In this document: positions 10,779 to 22,674 of the stretch, in pieces
How the letters are laid out: every line of letters begins with the position of its first letter
Position numbering within the stretch: position 1 is the stretch's first letter
Source of the DNA: Heterohyrax brucei
Lineage: Eukaryota; Chordata; Mammalia; Hyracoidea; Procaviidae
Direction: 5' to 3'
DNA length: 64,000 nt
NCBI GenBank assembly: GCA_028571685.1
Contig: CM053143.1
Span: 150,778,329-150,842,328 of the forward strand
The notes under the pieces: generated by a model
Databases searched by the model: none
What the model was told of the DNA's origin: nothing
What the model saw: the letters and a program-made list of their open reading frames with translations, nothing else
Translations under genes and position numbers: made by a program

Positions 10779-10945
10779 GGAAACCCTGGTGGTGTAGGGT
10801 TAAGTGCTGTGGCTGCTGACTGAAAGGTTGGAAGTTTGAATCCACTAGGTGCTCCTTGGAAACTCTGCAGCACTTCTACTCTGTCTCATAGGGTCTCCAC
10901 AAGTCAGAGTTTACTTGACGCCAGTAGGTTTGGCTGTTTTTATTT
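10779..10945 (+). repeat. AfroSINE, short variant, full length
   Basis: The head GGAAACCCTGGTGGTGTAGG, B-box-like GGAAGTTTGAATCCACT, body CTCCTTGGAAACTCTGCAG and tail TAGGTTTGGCTGTTTT give a complete copy of about 165 bp. It is followed directly by a TATAGA microsatellite that probably grew from its tail. Confidence 0.85.
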
Positions 10946-10982
10946 AAAAAAATATAGATATAGATATAGATATAGATATTAT
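10946..10982 (+). repeat. (ATATAG)n microsatellite
   Basis: About five ATATAG units follow the AfroSINE tail. This is a common outcome of tail slippage. Confidence 0.85.
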
Positions 10983-11635
10983 AGTATCAGCAGTATCTGT
11001 CACTGCTGTGGACCTGAAGCCTGAAAGTGGTAGATAAATCACATGCGAAGGCCAACAGGTTGGGAGGGGCTGTTAAAATTGTGCCACCTCAACACTGCAA
11101 GCAGAAAATACGTACTACTCCAGACAGACTCATACGTGCTTTGGGTGTACACACTTGGGGAGGAAAATCACAGACTCTTTCACTTATGAAATGAAACCCA
11201 CACTTGCCAAAATATGTTTCAGTAATCTCACATATTCAGACATTAACATCTTCCTACTACTCACAAGACATCCCCAATATAAACTTTATATTTATCTTAT
11301 AAATTTGAATGCCAAGAAGTTATAAGACCAAGCATACAGTATGTTCAGAAATGCATGAGAGAGGATTTCTAAGAAAGCCTTTGTAAGAATTTCATATCCT
11401 TTTTATGAAAGTACATTTGAAAATGATTTCCAAAAGGTTACCAGTTCAAATCAATGAATACAATTTTTAAATTCTGGACTTGTAATGAATATATGAAGCC
11501 ACAGCACAACATAATAAATATATCCAGAATGACTGAATTTGGAGTCAGACAGACAATCTATTAAAAACATACCTGCTAACACACAACAAAGCTAGCGAGT
11601 AAAACCACACTTTCTCAATCGCAGTTCTTTTAAAT
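10983..11635. other. unassigned DNA
   Basis: AT-rich sequence with no gene or repeat that I can name. It ends at the target duplication of the next L1. Confidence 0.4.
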
Positions 11636-12490
11636 ATCAGACAGGTCATAAATGGACTACACCATAAACTAAAAGGTTTTCTAAATTCAACCCAATATTT
11701 CAAAGGATAGAGTAGCAGGGACAGGGGTCTGAGGACCCTGCTTTCAGGGGACATTGAGGTCAGTTGGCATAGCTGGCCTTTTCTTAGAAGACTCTTCTGT
11801 ACCCCATATTGGTTAGTGGCATCTGGGGTCTTAAAAACCAGCAAGCTGCCATCTGAGGAACACCAACTGGTCCCAATCCACCTGGAACAGATGATCACAT
11901 CACAGACATGACGAAAAATGAGCCCCGGAGACAGAAGAACCCATAGATTAGGAGACTACATCAGCGTGACACCAGAAGAACTAGATGGTGCCTGGCCACC
12001 ACCAAAGACAGACTTGATAGGGAACACAATGTAGAGTCCCTGAGGTAACATGAGAAAAAGACGTGTGCAAATCAATAACTCTACTCCAAAACCAGAACTG
12101 ATGGTCCAACAACCTGGAGGGTCCCCCTGGGAACATAGCCCCTAGCCTAGGTGCTGGCCCAGAAGACCTGAAACCAGTACTGAGGTCAATACTTCAGACT
12201 AAGAATGGACTGGACTCAAGGACACAGAGTGAGCATGTGGTATGTATACATTATGGTTTCATACATTTCTAGAAGACTGTCTTACTGGATTCTTTCTAGA
12301 GAGGAGAGGATTGGGTGGAGAGAAGGGGACAGGTGCTTGTTGGGAGGATACTTGTAGCAAAGAGTGAAAACAAAGACTACTGTCACAGGGTGGGGAGAGC
12401 AGATGGAGCTGTAGACAGGTAGGTATGCAAAATTGAACTGAATTTTTTCACTTAATCATAATAAAGGGAGAGAGAAAATCAGACAGGTCA
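11636..12490 (+). mobile_element. L1 3'-UTR insertion with 13-bp target duplication
   Basis: ATCAGACAGGTCA occurs at 11636-11648 and again at 12478-12490. Between them lies an 829-bp, 5'-truncated afrotherian L1 3' end: AGGATAGAGTAGCAGGGAC, GTGGCATCTGGGGTCTTAA and ACTGATGGTCCAACAACC, with the end marked by CACTTAATCATAATAAAGGG. There is no coding sequence. The perfect duplication shows endonuclease-dependent target-primed insertion. Confidence 0.9.
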
Positions 12491-12532
12491 AAGAAGTGCT
12501 ATCTTATCGGTTTCTGCAACATTTGAACCAGT

Positions 12533-12717
12533 AACAAATGCTAGCAGTCACGGAACAGTTACACCAGTTTCCTATTGGTGGGTATTTAAGCTATTTCCAA
12601 TCTTTGGCTACTGCAGAATAAGCTGCAATAAACCATGTGTTCGTGTATGTGATTTCACACAATAGGGAGTTACATCTGTAGGATAAAAATACTTAGAAGT
12701 GAAATTCTGCTAAGCAT
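12533..12717 (+). repeat. old L1M-like 3' segment
   Basis: The wording GGTGGGTATTTAAGCTATTTCC, then GCTGCAATAAACC, then ACTTAGAAGTGAAATT parallels 9490-9650 and fits old L1M 3' sequence. Confidence 0.5.
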
Positions 12718-13060
12718 TCACAAACATTATTCATCTCATTCTCACAATAGCTGCATGAAGTGAGCTCAGCTGCTCTAATTTAGACATGAGGAAATTACAG
12801 TGAAAGCTTGAAGATAAAGGAGTGCCGTTGAGTGAGTTCCAACCCATGGCAACCCTACAGGACAGAGGAGAACTGCTCCACAGAGTTTCCAAGGAGTGCC
12901 TGGAGGATTTGAACCGCTGACCTTTTTGGTTAGCAGGCATAGCACTTAATTACTATCCCACCAGAGTTATCAGAACAAAGGCTGTAAGTGGTGAAATTTC
13001 CTCAAGGTCATACAGCTAGCAAGTGTCAGAGTAGGGTTTGACTCTAATTCCAAATGCATT
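12718..13060 (-). repeat. MIR SINE, split by an AfroSINE
   Basis: Antisense MIR: CTCATTCTCACAATAGCTGC and GACATGAGGAAATTACAG on the left, then after the AfroSINE, CTCAAGGTCATACAGCTAGC and AGTAGGGTTTGACTC. The MIR predates the AfroSINE inserted at 12819-12968. Confidence 0.8.
12819..12968 (-). repeat. AfroSINE, short variant
   Basis: Minus-strand copy: the tail GTGCCGTTGAGTGAGTTCC lies on the left, body CTGCTCCACAGAGTTTCC in the middle, and the tRNA-derived head GGTTAGCAGGCATAGCACTT on the right. It interrupts a MIR. Confidence 0.85.
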
Positions 13061-13074
13061 GCCTGTTCTATGGT

Positions 13075-13275
13075 AGCTTGCCGATGGTGCAAACAGTTAA
13101 TTAATACACTTGGCTGCTAACCAGAAGGTTGGAAGTGCCTCACAAGATAGACTTGACAATCTACTTAGAAAAAAAAAAAATCAGTCACTGAAAATTGTAT
13201 GGATCACATTTCTACTCTAACACACAAGGAGTAACCATGAGTTGGAACTGACTTGACTGCAACTGTTTTGTTTTC
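13075..13275 (+). repeat. AfroSINE, long variant
   Basis: The head GATGGTGCAAACAGTTAATT and GGCTGCTAACCAGAAGGTTG is followed by the long-variant module (CTACTTAGAAAAA, CACTGAAAATTGTATGG) and the tail ACCATGAGTTGGAACTGACT. Most of the B box is deleted. Confidence 0.8.
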
Positions 13276-14124
13276 TTTTTTTAGAGGGGAGGTGCTTGCT
13301 TATTCTACAACCTTATACAGTCCTATAGATGTTTTCCTATAAAATCCTAAACAAAAAGCCTGGTAGATTGTTCAAGCGACATTTGAAGTCTTGATAGCCT
13401 AACTTCAACAAATTTAAAACAATGACAAGAGTAATGTTTAAGCAGATAGATTTGTGGCTTGTTCTTCTCCCCATTGATGGGTCTGGATCCCACAGTCTGA
13501 AGAACAATCTTCATGAATGTAGGTGAAATCCAGGAAGGTCTTCCCAAACGCTTTAAACACAATTTGACTTTTTGAATTTTTATTCAACAACATCTCCCAG
13601 ATCCCATAGATTATGTACTTAAGATCTGCTTGGTCAAATGGACTCCATGGTCATACCTTCCTCCAGACTTAGCTTTCTATAAAGACTTCTGTTTGAATAA
13701 TTGGGCACAAACTCTTTCACAGATGCCATATGAGAGATTTATCTTCTTAATTATATTCTAGATAGGAATTTATAACAGAAATTCAGGTCTCAAAACATTA
13801 AAATAGTTCTTAGAGCTAATTACATATATATCTTTAGCCTTTACAACTGAGTATACCACTTTGGGCCTTCATAAGACTTCATATATGCATGTTACTGCTT
13901 TCTTGAGGTGGGTTGAGAACACATCAACTTTAAAATGCAGGTATTTTTGATCTAGAAATTTTACTACTACTGGCTTGACTAAAGGAATATTGGGGTAAAA
14001 AAGATTTATGTACATGAGTATTCACTACAAGTTCACTGACATTTAAAGATACCCAACATGTCCCCTAAAAGGAGTGTAGTTAAATAATTTATTGTATGTT
14101 CATATCGGAAGAGATCGTACAATC
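13276..14124. other. unassigned DNA
   Basis: No known repeat is recognised. A 72-codon minus-strand open stretch (13347-13562) shows no family motif and is of chance length. It is the only mildly coding-like patch here. Confidence 0.4.
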
Positions 14125-15005
14125 ACAGTCATCCCTTGGTATCCATGGGCGATTGGTTCCAGGATCCCCTGCAGGTACCAAAATCCTTGGATGCTCAAGT
14201 CTCTTATATAAAACACCACCATATTTGCATATAACCAATGTCCATCCTCCATATGATACTTTAAATCACCTTGAGATTATTTATAATAACTAGTACAATT
14301 TAAATACTATGTAAATATTTGTTAAACTGTATTGTTTAGGGAATAATGACAAGAAAAACTTCTCCCCCTGTGGTGGTCAGGATTAAGCCAATTTGGCTAC
14401 TCCGTGTTTGGCTGCTGTATCAAGTGGCAGGGCGGGGCCTGTGGCGGATTCCTGCACCTCAGCTCTCACTCCGCCTTCCACCACCCACTGCCAGTCTGCT
14501 CTTGCAGCCAGCAGTTCCTGCTCTCTTCTGGAGTCTGGTTCCTGGACTCAAAACTAGCAGCTGTTGGATTCATCAACCCTTACAGCCAGCATTTGAGAGT
14601 CCTGTTCCCTGTCCTGTTCCCTGACCTGCTGATCCTGGTTTGCCAGCTTCTAGAGCTCTGTCTCGCTGCCAGCTTGGGATCCATCGACCTATACAACCTA
14701 TCTAATCTAGAACTCTGGTCCCACAGACTGTAGAACTCTAACCTAATCTAGAACCCTGGTCTCCGACCTGCTGACCTTGGATTCACCAGCTTCTGTGGCC
14801 ACGTGAGGCTTGTGCCAGGACTTGGGACGTTCATCTTCTCCAATTACATGAGCTGTTTCCTTATATATAAATCTTTCTTTGTACATACACATGTTACTGG
14901 TTTTCTTCCTAGAAAACCCAGCCTAAAACATTCTCCCAAAATCTTTCTGAACCCAAACTGGCTGAATCTGTGGATGTAGAACCTGCAGATACAGAGGGCT
15001 GATTC
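14125..15005 (+). mobile_element. MER2 (Tigger-derived) DNA transposon, split by an LTR
   Basis: The left end CAGTCATCCCTTGGTATCC (14125) and GATTGGTTCCAGGATCCCC, with CTGTATTGTTTAGGGAATAATG at about 14329, are MER2 hallmarks. The right end CTGTGGATGTAGAACCTGC and ACAGAGGGCTGATTCC (to about 15005) carries the matching inverted terminus. MER2 is non-coding and long extinct. The LTR at 14367-14930 sits inside. Confidence 0.85.
14367..14930 (+). mobile_element. ERVL-like solo LTR inside MER2
   Basis: It runs from about TGTGGTGGTCAGGATTAAGC to CCCAGCCTAAAACA. TTCTCCC occurs immediately before (14360-14366) and immediately after (14931-14937), a target duplication. The 5' part is GC-rich, and the 3' part has a TATATAAATC promoter-like box near 14863. 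Its relative is at 38855-39489. Open frames within it are incidental. Confidence 0.75.
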
Positions 15006-15221
15006 CATTAGTATTATGTTTTCAATGAAAACACAAGGAAATATAAGGTCAAGAGAAAAGGAAAGAGAGAAAACCAGTGCACAGTAAAAACTCAGATGTA
15101 TCATGTATCATAGTTTTTTCATGAGAAAAAACTAGAATATTGTCAATCAAAATGTTTACGGTCTCCAAGTGGACTGTTTTGCATGATTTTTATTTTCTCC
15201 TGTATTTTTAATATTACACAG

Positions 15222-15713
15222 TTATCTTGGATTGAATTGTGTTCCCCCTAAAATGTGTGTAGCCCCTTGACTAGGCCATGACTCCTGGTACTGTGTAATG
15301 TTGCCCCATGCTGTAAATCCTGCCTCTATGGTGTCAATGAGGGAGGATAGGCGGCGGCTGTGTTGGTGAGGCAGGATTTGATGTGTGAGACTATATAGTG
15401 CCTTGAGGCAGTCTCTTGGGATATAAAGGAAAGGGAGGCAAGCAGAGGGATTCTCCAGCCACCAAGGAGCAGTACTGGGAGCAGAGTGCATCCTTTGGAA
15501 AGGACCCAGGGTTCCTGTGCCTCAGAGGCTCCCAGCCAATGGGAAGATTAACAAGGACCTTCTTCCAGTGCCAAGTGAGAAAAAGCCTTCCACTGGAGCT
15601 GACACTCCAAATTTGGACTTGTAACGTACTGGGCTGTGACAAAATAAATTTCTCTTTGTTAAAGCCATCTATTTTCATATTTCTGTTACTGCAGCACTAG
15701 AACACTAAGACAA
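15222..15713 (+). mobile_element. MaLR (MLT1-like) solo LTR
   Basis: It starts TTGGATTGAATTGTGTTCCC and ends GCACTAGAACACTAAGACA. Internal GGACTTGTAACGTACTGGGC and AATAAATTTCTCTTTG are shared with the other LTRs of the family. Several overlapping open frames on both strands (15391-15700) lie in it and are chance. Confidence 0.85.
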
Positions 15714-15784
15714 CAATGACTGTATTACAATTACATCTAGAAAAAGATGACAAACAATGTGTGTATATCTCTATATATGTATAT

Positions 15785-15938
15785 AAAACCCATTGCTTTG
15801 AGTTGATTTCACCTCATAGTGACCCTATGAGACACAGTATAACTCACCCATAGAGTTTCCAAGGAGCATCTCGTGGATTCAAACTGCTGACATTTTGGTT
15901 AGCAGCCATAGCTCTCAACCACTATACCACCTGGGTTT

Positions 15939-15940
<2 letters not shown>
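15785..15940 (-). repeat. AfroSINE, short variant
   Basis: A full-length minus-strand copy: tail AAACCCATTGCTTTGAGTTG, body CATAGAGTTTCCAAGGAGC, head TTAGCAGCCATAGCTCTC. Its head abuts a long CA microsatellite. Confidence 0.85.

Positions 15941-16019
<79 letters not shown>
15941..16019 (+). repeat. (AC)n microsatellite, 79 bp uninterrupted
   Basis: About 39 perfect AC dinucleotides run from 15941 to 16019. This is the longest pure simple repeat in the window, so it is likely polymorphic. Confidence 0.98.
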
Positions 16020-16021
<2 letters not shown>

Positions 16022-17981
16022 TGTATGTGTATGTGTATATATATAAAGATTCTTGTTGATACTGTTGACTTTCTCAATCATAGAATTTCTCCAGTCACAG
16101 ACAAACCAATTAAATATGGACTATTCATTTCTCTCTTCTGCAATTTGACTATTTCTCTGATTACTGATTATCACCACTAGAAAGAGGGAAAGCAATAGTG
16201 AGGCTCATAGCCATCTGTGTGAACCAGTCCAGGAAGACCAAGATCAACAACTTTTGATGCCAAATTGCATGGCAAATGACAAAGCCAGTTCCATCCTCCC
16301 CCTGCATCCTGTGGAAATCTCAGCGCCCATTCCTTGTTGAGTTCAGACCTCAGCTGCCCACATAGCCATTCGCTCTCTCATCCCCAGCCACTCGAGAGAA
16401 GGTCAGCAGGTACTTGGCAAAATCTTGGATGTTCACATAATTTCCTCCACTTTAGACCAATTTAGACTCTCCTGATCCTTTAGGTCTGTTAATTTGTTGG
16501 AATGAGTCCCAGCGTTCATAGGAAATACCTATCTGTGATACAAAAAGAGGATGCAAACAAAGAGACGCATGGAAAAGATCTGGAAGTGTTCACAGCGTAC
16601 AGCTTTCATGTCCCATAGTTATACACTACCCTCTTTCACTCGTGGTCACTACCCAGGAAGCTCCACACAAGTCTAGGACTCAGAAGTTCTATCAGTCTCA
16701 CCATGTGGCTATAATAGACTACATTATACCTCATGAGGCTTAGTCAATATCAGATCCCTAGGTGGTCCATCACTCAGGAACTCAAAATGAAAGTCCAAAT
16801 TGCTTTCTGCATCTTATACCATCTTTTTGGTAGGGGAGACTGATCACTTCCTGGATGTACCCATCAATTACTGCAGACAACCATGTCTTGGTTCAAGGCT
16901 AAAAGAACCTCTAACCTAAGAATTTCCATGTTGTCACTGAATGACGGCTCATGCAAAGTACCTACCTCCTACTACTGAACACTCTCATCTGCCTCTTCTT
17001 TTGGTTTCCTCAGTCCGAAGGGCTTATGTCTGGAATTTCCTCAGCCAACCTAAGATTCATGTACTAGGTCATTTCTCACTTCTCAGCCAATGTCCTATTT
17101 AACTGTCAAGATACTGAAATTAAAACACAAATCCATGTGGCAATATTCTGGTTACACAATTTCACAAACACTAAATTCAGCTGGTTTCATCCTAACCTTA
17201 TAGCATTCCTCTTTTTCCTTTACTTATGGAACAATCTGTTTCATATTATTTTCCTTAACCATCATCATTTAAATTTTGCTACTAAAAGCCCTGCTTTCCT
17301 CTGTCAGAAAGTCTTATCTCAGAGGCCCTTTTTCACTTACCTCCTTGGCAAATTTCACATCACTCAAATTCTACTCTCAGTTTTCCTCTGGGAATTAAGA
17401 TGTTTCATATTTTACTTCTTAAGTAAAAGACAGAATTGTTTAAAAAAATTGTGGAATAAACAATCTTGGGTACTGAGATGTTTAAAAGCATAAAACCAAA
17501 TGTGATGGTAACCTACTGAAATGCAATGCATTGCTAATCATCAAGTATTTGTTTCTCTGTCATTTTAAATCCCAAAGTGTGTATCCCTAAAGAATTTATA
17601 ATGGTTTGAGGATACTTACAAGACAACTATCTTCCATCTGTAAATGGTGTTATTTATATTTCCAGAGTAAACCATGTTTGGGAAAACCGACAAAGTTAAA
17701 TGCAACTCAGCAGCTGAAACTACCATTACATAGGTTTGCCTTCCTTTAGATGCTGTTTGACTCCATCTTCTCTGATGGCCACCCCTTCAACTTGGCTTTA
17801 ACTCTATCAAGAAAATAACAAATATTTCTGAGAATTCTCCTCTCTCATTCATGCTTAGAGAGAAATCATTAGAGATTAGAACATTGCCAGCCTCAGTTGT
17901 ATTTCCTGTTTTCTATAAATTAAAGAAGGGTATAAAACACCTCTAAAGGTTCCTATAAGTACCCAGTAGATGAAGGAATCT
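16020..17981. other. unassigned DNA, about 2 kb
   Basis: No gene or repeat can be named. The 16.2-17.0 kb part is more GC-balanced and could be an old antisense LTR. The 118-codon open stretch at 17137-17493 is AT-rich, has no motif and looks like chance. Confidence 0.4.
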
Positions 17982-18326
17982 GGGGGTAGTGGTGATTCAG
18001 TCATAAAATTTTCACCTTCCATGTAGGACCCACTGGTTCAACTCTTGGCCATGTTCCTCATACACAGACACCTGTCTGTGAGAGGAGGCTGGAGTGTCTC
18101 TGCTGAATAGGCTTTTTAATGGAGCTTCCAGGTTACAACAGACCGGGAGGAAAGGCCTGCTGGTCTAGGCCTGAACATCAGCCCACAAAAACCTTATGAT
18201 GAGCCACAAAAACCAATGATCTGATCAACAAGTGGTCACAGCATGACACAGGATTGGTCAGTTTTTCATTCCACTGTGTATAGGGTCTTTGTGAGTCGAA
18301 GCCAACTTGACAGCAGCTAATAAAAA
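17982..18326 (+). repeat. RTE-tailed SINE of about 345 bp
   Basis: The tRNA-like head GTGGTGATTCAGTCATAAAA and GGACCCACTGGTTCAACTC carries A- and B-box equivalents. A body follows with GTCTGTGAGAGGAGGCTGG, and the RTE-type tail contains AGGATTGGTCAGTTTTTCATT, GTGAGTCGAAGCCAACTTGA and CAGCAGCTAATAA. The body (GAGCTTCCAGGTTACAACAG) resembles the RTE 5' region at 48360-48410. A different SINE family from AfroSINE, but with the same tail. Confidence 0.7.
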
Positions 18327-19279
18327 TAGGTATGGGGTGAAGATTTGAGGAGACATGTCTTTTATCATCCTTGACATCAAGTTACACAGGGATCACCTAC
18401 TTCACCATCCTATAAGGACAGGGTCCACTCTGAGCACCTACATGAACCTTGTCATTAACTATAAAGACACCTCGGAAAATGCCAACACTCTGTTCCCTTC
18501 TTAAATAGTGCATTTGTTCAGCTCTCATCCTCACATGCAATAGTCCTTGCTTGGAACTCATAATAAACTTCTAAACCTTAGTCATCCAATAGAACATGAT
18601 CGGTCCCTCTGTAAATTCATGGTCTCCACCATCAGCTGGGTTGAGATCACCAGTCTCTCCTATTCCCTTCCACAACTAACTCAACCCCCACTTCTCTCTT
18701 CATGCTTCCTGTGCAAAATTCTTCCAACTTATCCTCTACAGATACCCTTGCCTGTTGCTGCACTGAGAAAAGGTGAGGTGATCAAGAATAACACAGCTGA
18801 CCTTCCACTCCTCACCTCCACACTTGTCTATATCTACTCTCCCTCCCCATCTTTACCTCCTTTCCTCTAGTCTCAGGATATAAAAATTTCTCCTTCCTTG
18901 TGAAAGCCATCATTCCTTCCTAATTTGCAAGATTTCATTTACTGTCTCTCCTGTATCTTCAACTTTTTTCTTACCTGTCCTCTCCTCCTTGTCCCACAAA
19001 TAAGATGAACACACTCCCACACTAAAAAAAGTCCTCCCAGGACTGCGCAGTTCTCTCAAATTAGCACCCATTCTCTCCTTTTTCTTCTCAGCTCTCATGT
19101 CCATGGAGTCGATTCTAATCACTTATTTTCCCAATATTTATTTCTTTCCTCTGTTTGACTTTCCTCACAATCTGACTTCCACTTTCACCATCTGCTACAA
19201 ATACTCTTAAGGGCAAAAATGATTCCCTATTTTCTAATAGGTATACTTCCAGTTCTTACAATATGCTATTTCTCCACCT
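18327..19279. other. unassigned, pyrimidine-rich DNA
   Basis: Long C/T-rich tracts (about 18640-19130) dominate. No gene is seen. Confidence 0.4.
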
Positions 19280-19450
19280 GCATTTGACACAGTTGATTAC
19301 TTTTTGTATCTTCAGACACTTTTACTTCTACTAATTTTCTGCCCTCTTTCCTGAGTCTTCCTGGGTTCCTCTTTCTCCCCATTCCTTAGATGATCATTTC
19401 TCCAAATCACATCACATGTCTGATTGGCCTTCTCAGTCTACACTTCATGA
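19280..19450 (+). repeat. possible L2 LINE RT fragment
   Basis: CATTTGACACAGTTGATTAC resembles the sense L2 reverse transcriptase stretch encoding AFDTVDH, followed by TTCCTGGGTTCCTC. The match is short and divergent. Confidence 0.35.
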
Positions 19451-21003
19451 GAAGTGCCATTCATCCTTGCCTAACCATTTACAATTCTCAAATCCTCATT
19501 GCTTATCCAGGACTACCAACAGGGTGAACATCTTTGTGACAAAAGATGCTGAGAGAATGGCCACTGTTACAGATGGTGCTGAATGACAATTTCATTCTTT
19601 TTTGGAGCATAGGCCCACATTGTGCCTTATTCTATTTCCAAAATTAATGTGTCTGCCTACAGGCAACCATGCCAACCAAATTTCTTATGGGCTCATTATC
19701 TACTCCATTACAAGACAAATGCAAAAACTTATCACCTAAGAAAAAGAATTCTGAATGAAGCAACGCAGATTAAACTTCAGATTCAAGGGCTCATGTTGAA
19801 ACCAGAGAGTCTCTACTACAACTAAGGAGGAGCGAGGCTGTGTGTTTAAGATCACTTATTTAAGTTCCTTGGGAAATAAAGCTCTCTGAGAGCTGTAACT
19901 AGTTAGAAGCCTTGCTTTAGGTCCACTGTAAAGCATGGAAAAGCTACAGTAATATGAGTGCCAGACAGGTTTACCAGCTTTCCATGTTCAAGCTAATGGA
20001 GCATATCTAATGCTTTCTGGAGGTCACACAGTATGTTGTCAAGGGAGCTGTGAGTTACTGAGAGACACAGTAACACCCACACCTAATCTCTCACACTGGG
20101 CCCTGAGGCCACATCACCTGTCTGCAGGTGGATAACGCTGAGCAGCCTCTTGTTTGTATTCTTGGCAATGATGCTTCAATAGCTGTCTTTCTGTCTTCAC
20201 TTTTCTGCCTTGAAGAGAAGACCAGTCACAATGGCAAGAGACATACTAAATAGACTGAAGAGTGTAGGGACTTTTACTGTAGAATTTTTTTTCTGACAGC
20301 AATGGGGAATAGGACTGTGTTGTAATCAGTGATTTCTTTTGTCAGTGGTAAATTTGATGCACTCTAAGACTTGGTAATCTGCTTTGAGTGGCATTTCTGG
20401 AATCCCTACTATGCACTGATATCTCTCAAACTCACCTCAGAATTGCACATGGCCCCGAACTTCAGTACAGCTGAACTCTCTAGTGATCTGGGTATGTATC
20501 ATATATTGACCACAGTGCTAAGTAAACACAATATACTGTAGTTAATGTGTCCAGTCAAGGTTAGAAAGAAACAAGTCCCAGATCATAGCTGAATCTTATT
20601 CATCCACTGGTTTATAAGTTATCATTTGGGCAGACCTTCCTATTACCTTGTTTCACGTTTCCAGGTAAAGGGAGCTCCATTAGAGTTGTATATGTATATA
20701 TTTTTTTCCTGCCACCTAATTCACGAGTTATCTGAGTGGTGAGCACAGAAGAGACTGAGCATGTTGAGCCATGCCCCCCTTCCTCCAGCTGCCAGCAAGA
20801 AGTATGCTTTCTCTTCTATTCCTAAACTCTATAGGGACAGGTAATTAGAGGAGGAGCCTGAATTGTTGGATTTTCCTAGGGATGGGTAGGTAAGTGTAGC
20901 TTAGTCGGGGCTAAAATGGCATCAAGTATACTTGCCATAGACTGAAGTCGTCAACTCAGTTTTTATTGGAAAATAAGTATTTCCATCTGTCTACCAACTG
21001 CAT
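19451..21003. other. unassigned DNA, about 1.5 kb
   Basis: Nothing recognisable as a gene or named repeat is present. The 67-codon open stretch at 19622-19825 has no identifiable motif. Confidence 0.4.
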
Positions 21004-21172
21004 GGAAATACTGGTTGTGTAGTGGCTAAGTGCTATGTCTGCTAACCACAAGGTTGGCAGTTTAAATCTACCAAGTGTTCCCTGGAAACTGTATAGGGCA
21101 GTTTTACTCTGATTTGTAGGGTTGCTATAACCAGAATTGACTCAATGGCATTGGGTTTGGGTTTTTTTGTTT
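21004..21172 (+). repeat. AfroSINE, short variant
   Basis: Complete but diverged: GGTTGTGTAGTGGCTAAGTG head, GGTTGGCAGTTTAAATCTAC B-box region, GGGTTGCTATAACCAGAATT body and a TGGCATTGGGTTTGGG tail. Confidence 0.9.
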
Positions 21173-21260
21173 TACCAGTGGCATATCTCAAGTGGGAGAT
21201 ACGGTGACAGAGCATTGTTAATCAGGAGAAACACGATCAATTACTAAACAGTATCTACAC

Positions 21261-21630
21261 CGTGCTGCTGGTAAAGAATAATGAATACATTGCAGACTTC
21301 CAGGAGAAGGAACAAATCAATCTCAGAAGAAATACAACCAGAATGCTCCTTAGAAGAGAGAATGGCAAGCCTTTGAGTCACTTACTTCGAACACGTTATC
21401 AGGAAAGATCAATTGCTAGAAAAGGACATCATGTTTGGTAAAGTGGAGGATCAGCAAAAATAAGGGAAAACCTCATTGAGACAGGCCGACACAAGAGCTA
21501 CAATGGTTTTGAACATACCAATGATCACAAAGACGGTACAGGACCAGGCAATGGTCTGTTCTCTTACACATAAGGTTGCTATGCGTCAGAGCTAACACCA
21601 CAGCAAGAAACTACAACAACAGTAATGATG
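21261..21630 (+). mobile_element. RTE LINE 3' end
   Basis: 5'-truncated copy covering the last coding part and tail: GAAATACAACCAGAATGCTCC, GGAAAGATCAATTGCTAG, GACGGTACAGGACCAGGCAA and CTACAACAACAG. Frames are broken. Confidence 0.8.
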
Positions 21631-22508
21631 GTTTGGGTTCAGACAACCAGGTAGTCATTTCTTATCACCTTCCCTTGTTTGGTAGTTTCTTTTCTAGTAT
21701 ACTATTAAGAAAAGTAGAAAAACTTCTTTATTCTATACAATATTCTTTTATTATATCTAGTGTGTATTTTCATTATACCCACAGCTGATAGATCAATGAG
21801 ATGAAAAACCAGAAACAGAAGCAGACAAAAAGAGATGAAACAGTTAACCAGATTGCCAGTGAGTAAAGGCAGGCAATGCAACCTGAACAGGATGGCAAAC
21901 GACAAGTCTCAGTCACCCAGGATTTGAGAGAATACTTTTCAATGTTTATCCTTGCAATCATTCTCAAAGTCAGGCTAGCTCTTTCAACAGTTGCTTACTA
22001 TTCACAGGAAATGCCAACATTCAGACCGGTAGCCAGACTTTAAATTTTATGATAATAAAAGAAGACATAGATTATATACTACAATATCCATAGATTTATC
22101 ACCCACTTGGCCCATTTTTGCAGCAACATATTTTCCTTACTCAGTCTTTCTGAGGGAAAACCACCAGAAATAATCTACTTTGCATTGACATTTAAGAAAT
22201 TTACATCCAAAAATAAGTAGAACATTTTGTCACCATGGTTTTGAACACACAAACTCAGGGTTCATGGGTCAAATTCCATTATACCTCATTCCAAATGAAC
22301 TGCTCCATTTCTTCGTGTCCCGTAATTTCGGTAGATAAATAGTGTGTAACATTATAAGGTGCAAGACTGGATCTTGACAACCATTTTGGTTTAAAATTAT
22401 TTTCAGATGATACAATTTATTGAAAATGATAAGAAAGCTTCCTTTGCTTTTCCTCTCTCCCTCTCTCTAATGTCATTACTACTTTTGATTGTACATACTG
22501 GATCCTGC
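21631..22508. other. unassigned DNA
   Basis: AT-rich; no gene or repeat identified. Confidence 0.4.
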
Positions 22509-22674
22509 TGGAAACCACGGTGGTGTAGTGGTTAAGTGCTATCACTGCTAACCCAAAAGAGGAAGTTCCTATCTACCAGGTGCTCCTTGAAAACTCTGTG
22601 GAACATTCTACTCTTTCCTACAGGGTTACTATGAGTTGGACTTGCCTCGATGGCAATGGGTTTGCTTTTGGTTT
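22509..22674 (+). repeat. AfroSINE, short variant
   Basis: The head GGAAACCACGGTGGTGTAGT, body CCAGGTGCTCCTTGAAAAC and tail GATGGCAATGGGTTTGC form a complete copy. A second AfroSINE lies 160 bp downstream in the opposite orientation. Confidence 0.9.

Noticed and set aside
11545..11898. 117-codon minus-strand frame
   Set aside because: It starts inside and runs antisense through an L1 3' UTR, spanning the L1 target duplication, so it cannot be an ancestral gene.
15941..16019. CRISPR-like or satellite array
   Set aside because: It is a plain dinucleotide microsatellite. No repeat-spacer structure exists anywhere in the window.
15899..16081. Minus-strand frame encoding a Val-Cys run
   Set aside because: It is a translation of the AC microsatellite and the AfroSINE head.
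18640..19130. Pyrimidine-rich stretch as a polypyrimidine/splice region or promoter
   Set aside because: No following exon-like open frame with a donor, and no CpG-rich promoter or TATA context. More likely an old repeat of biased composition.
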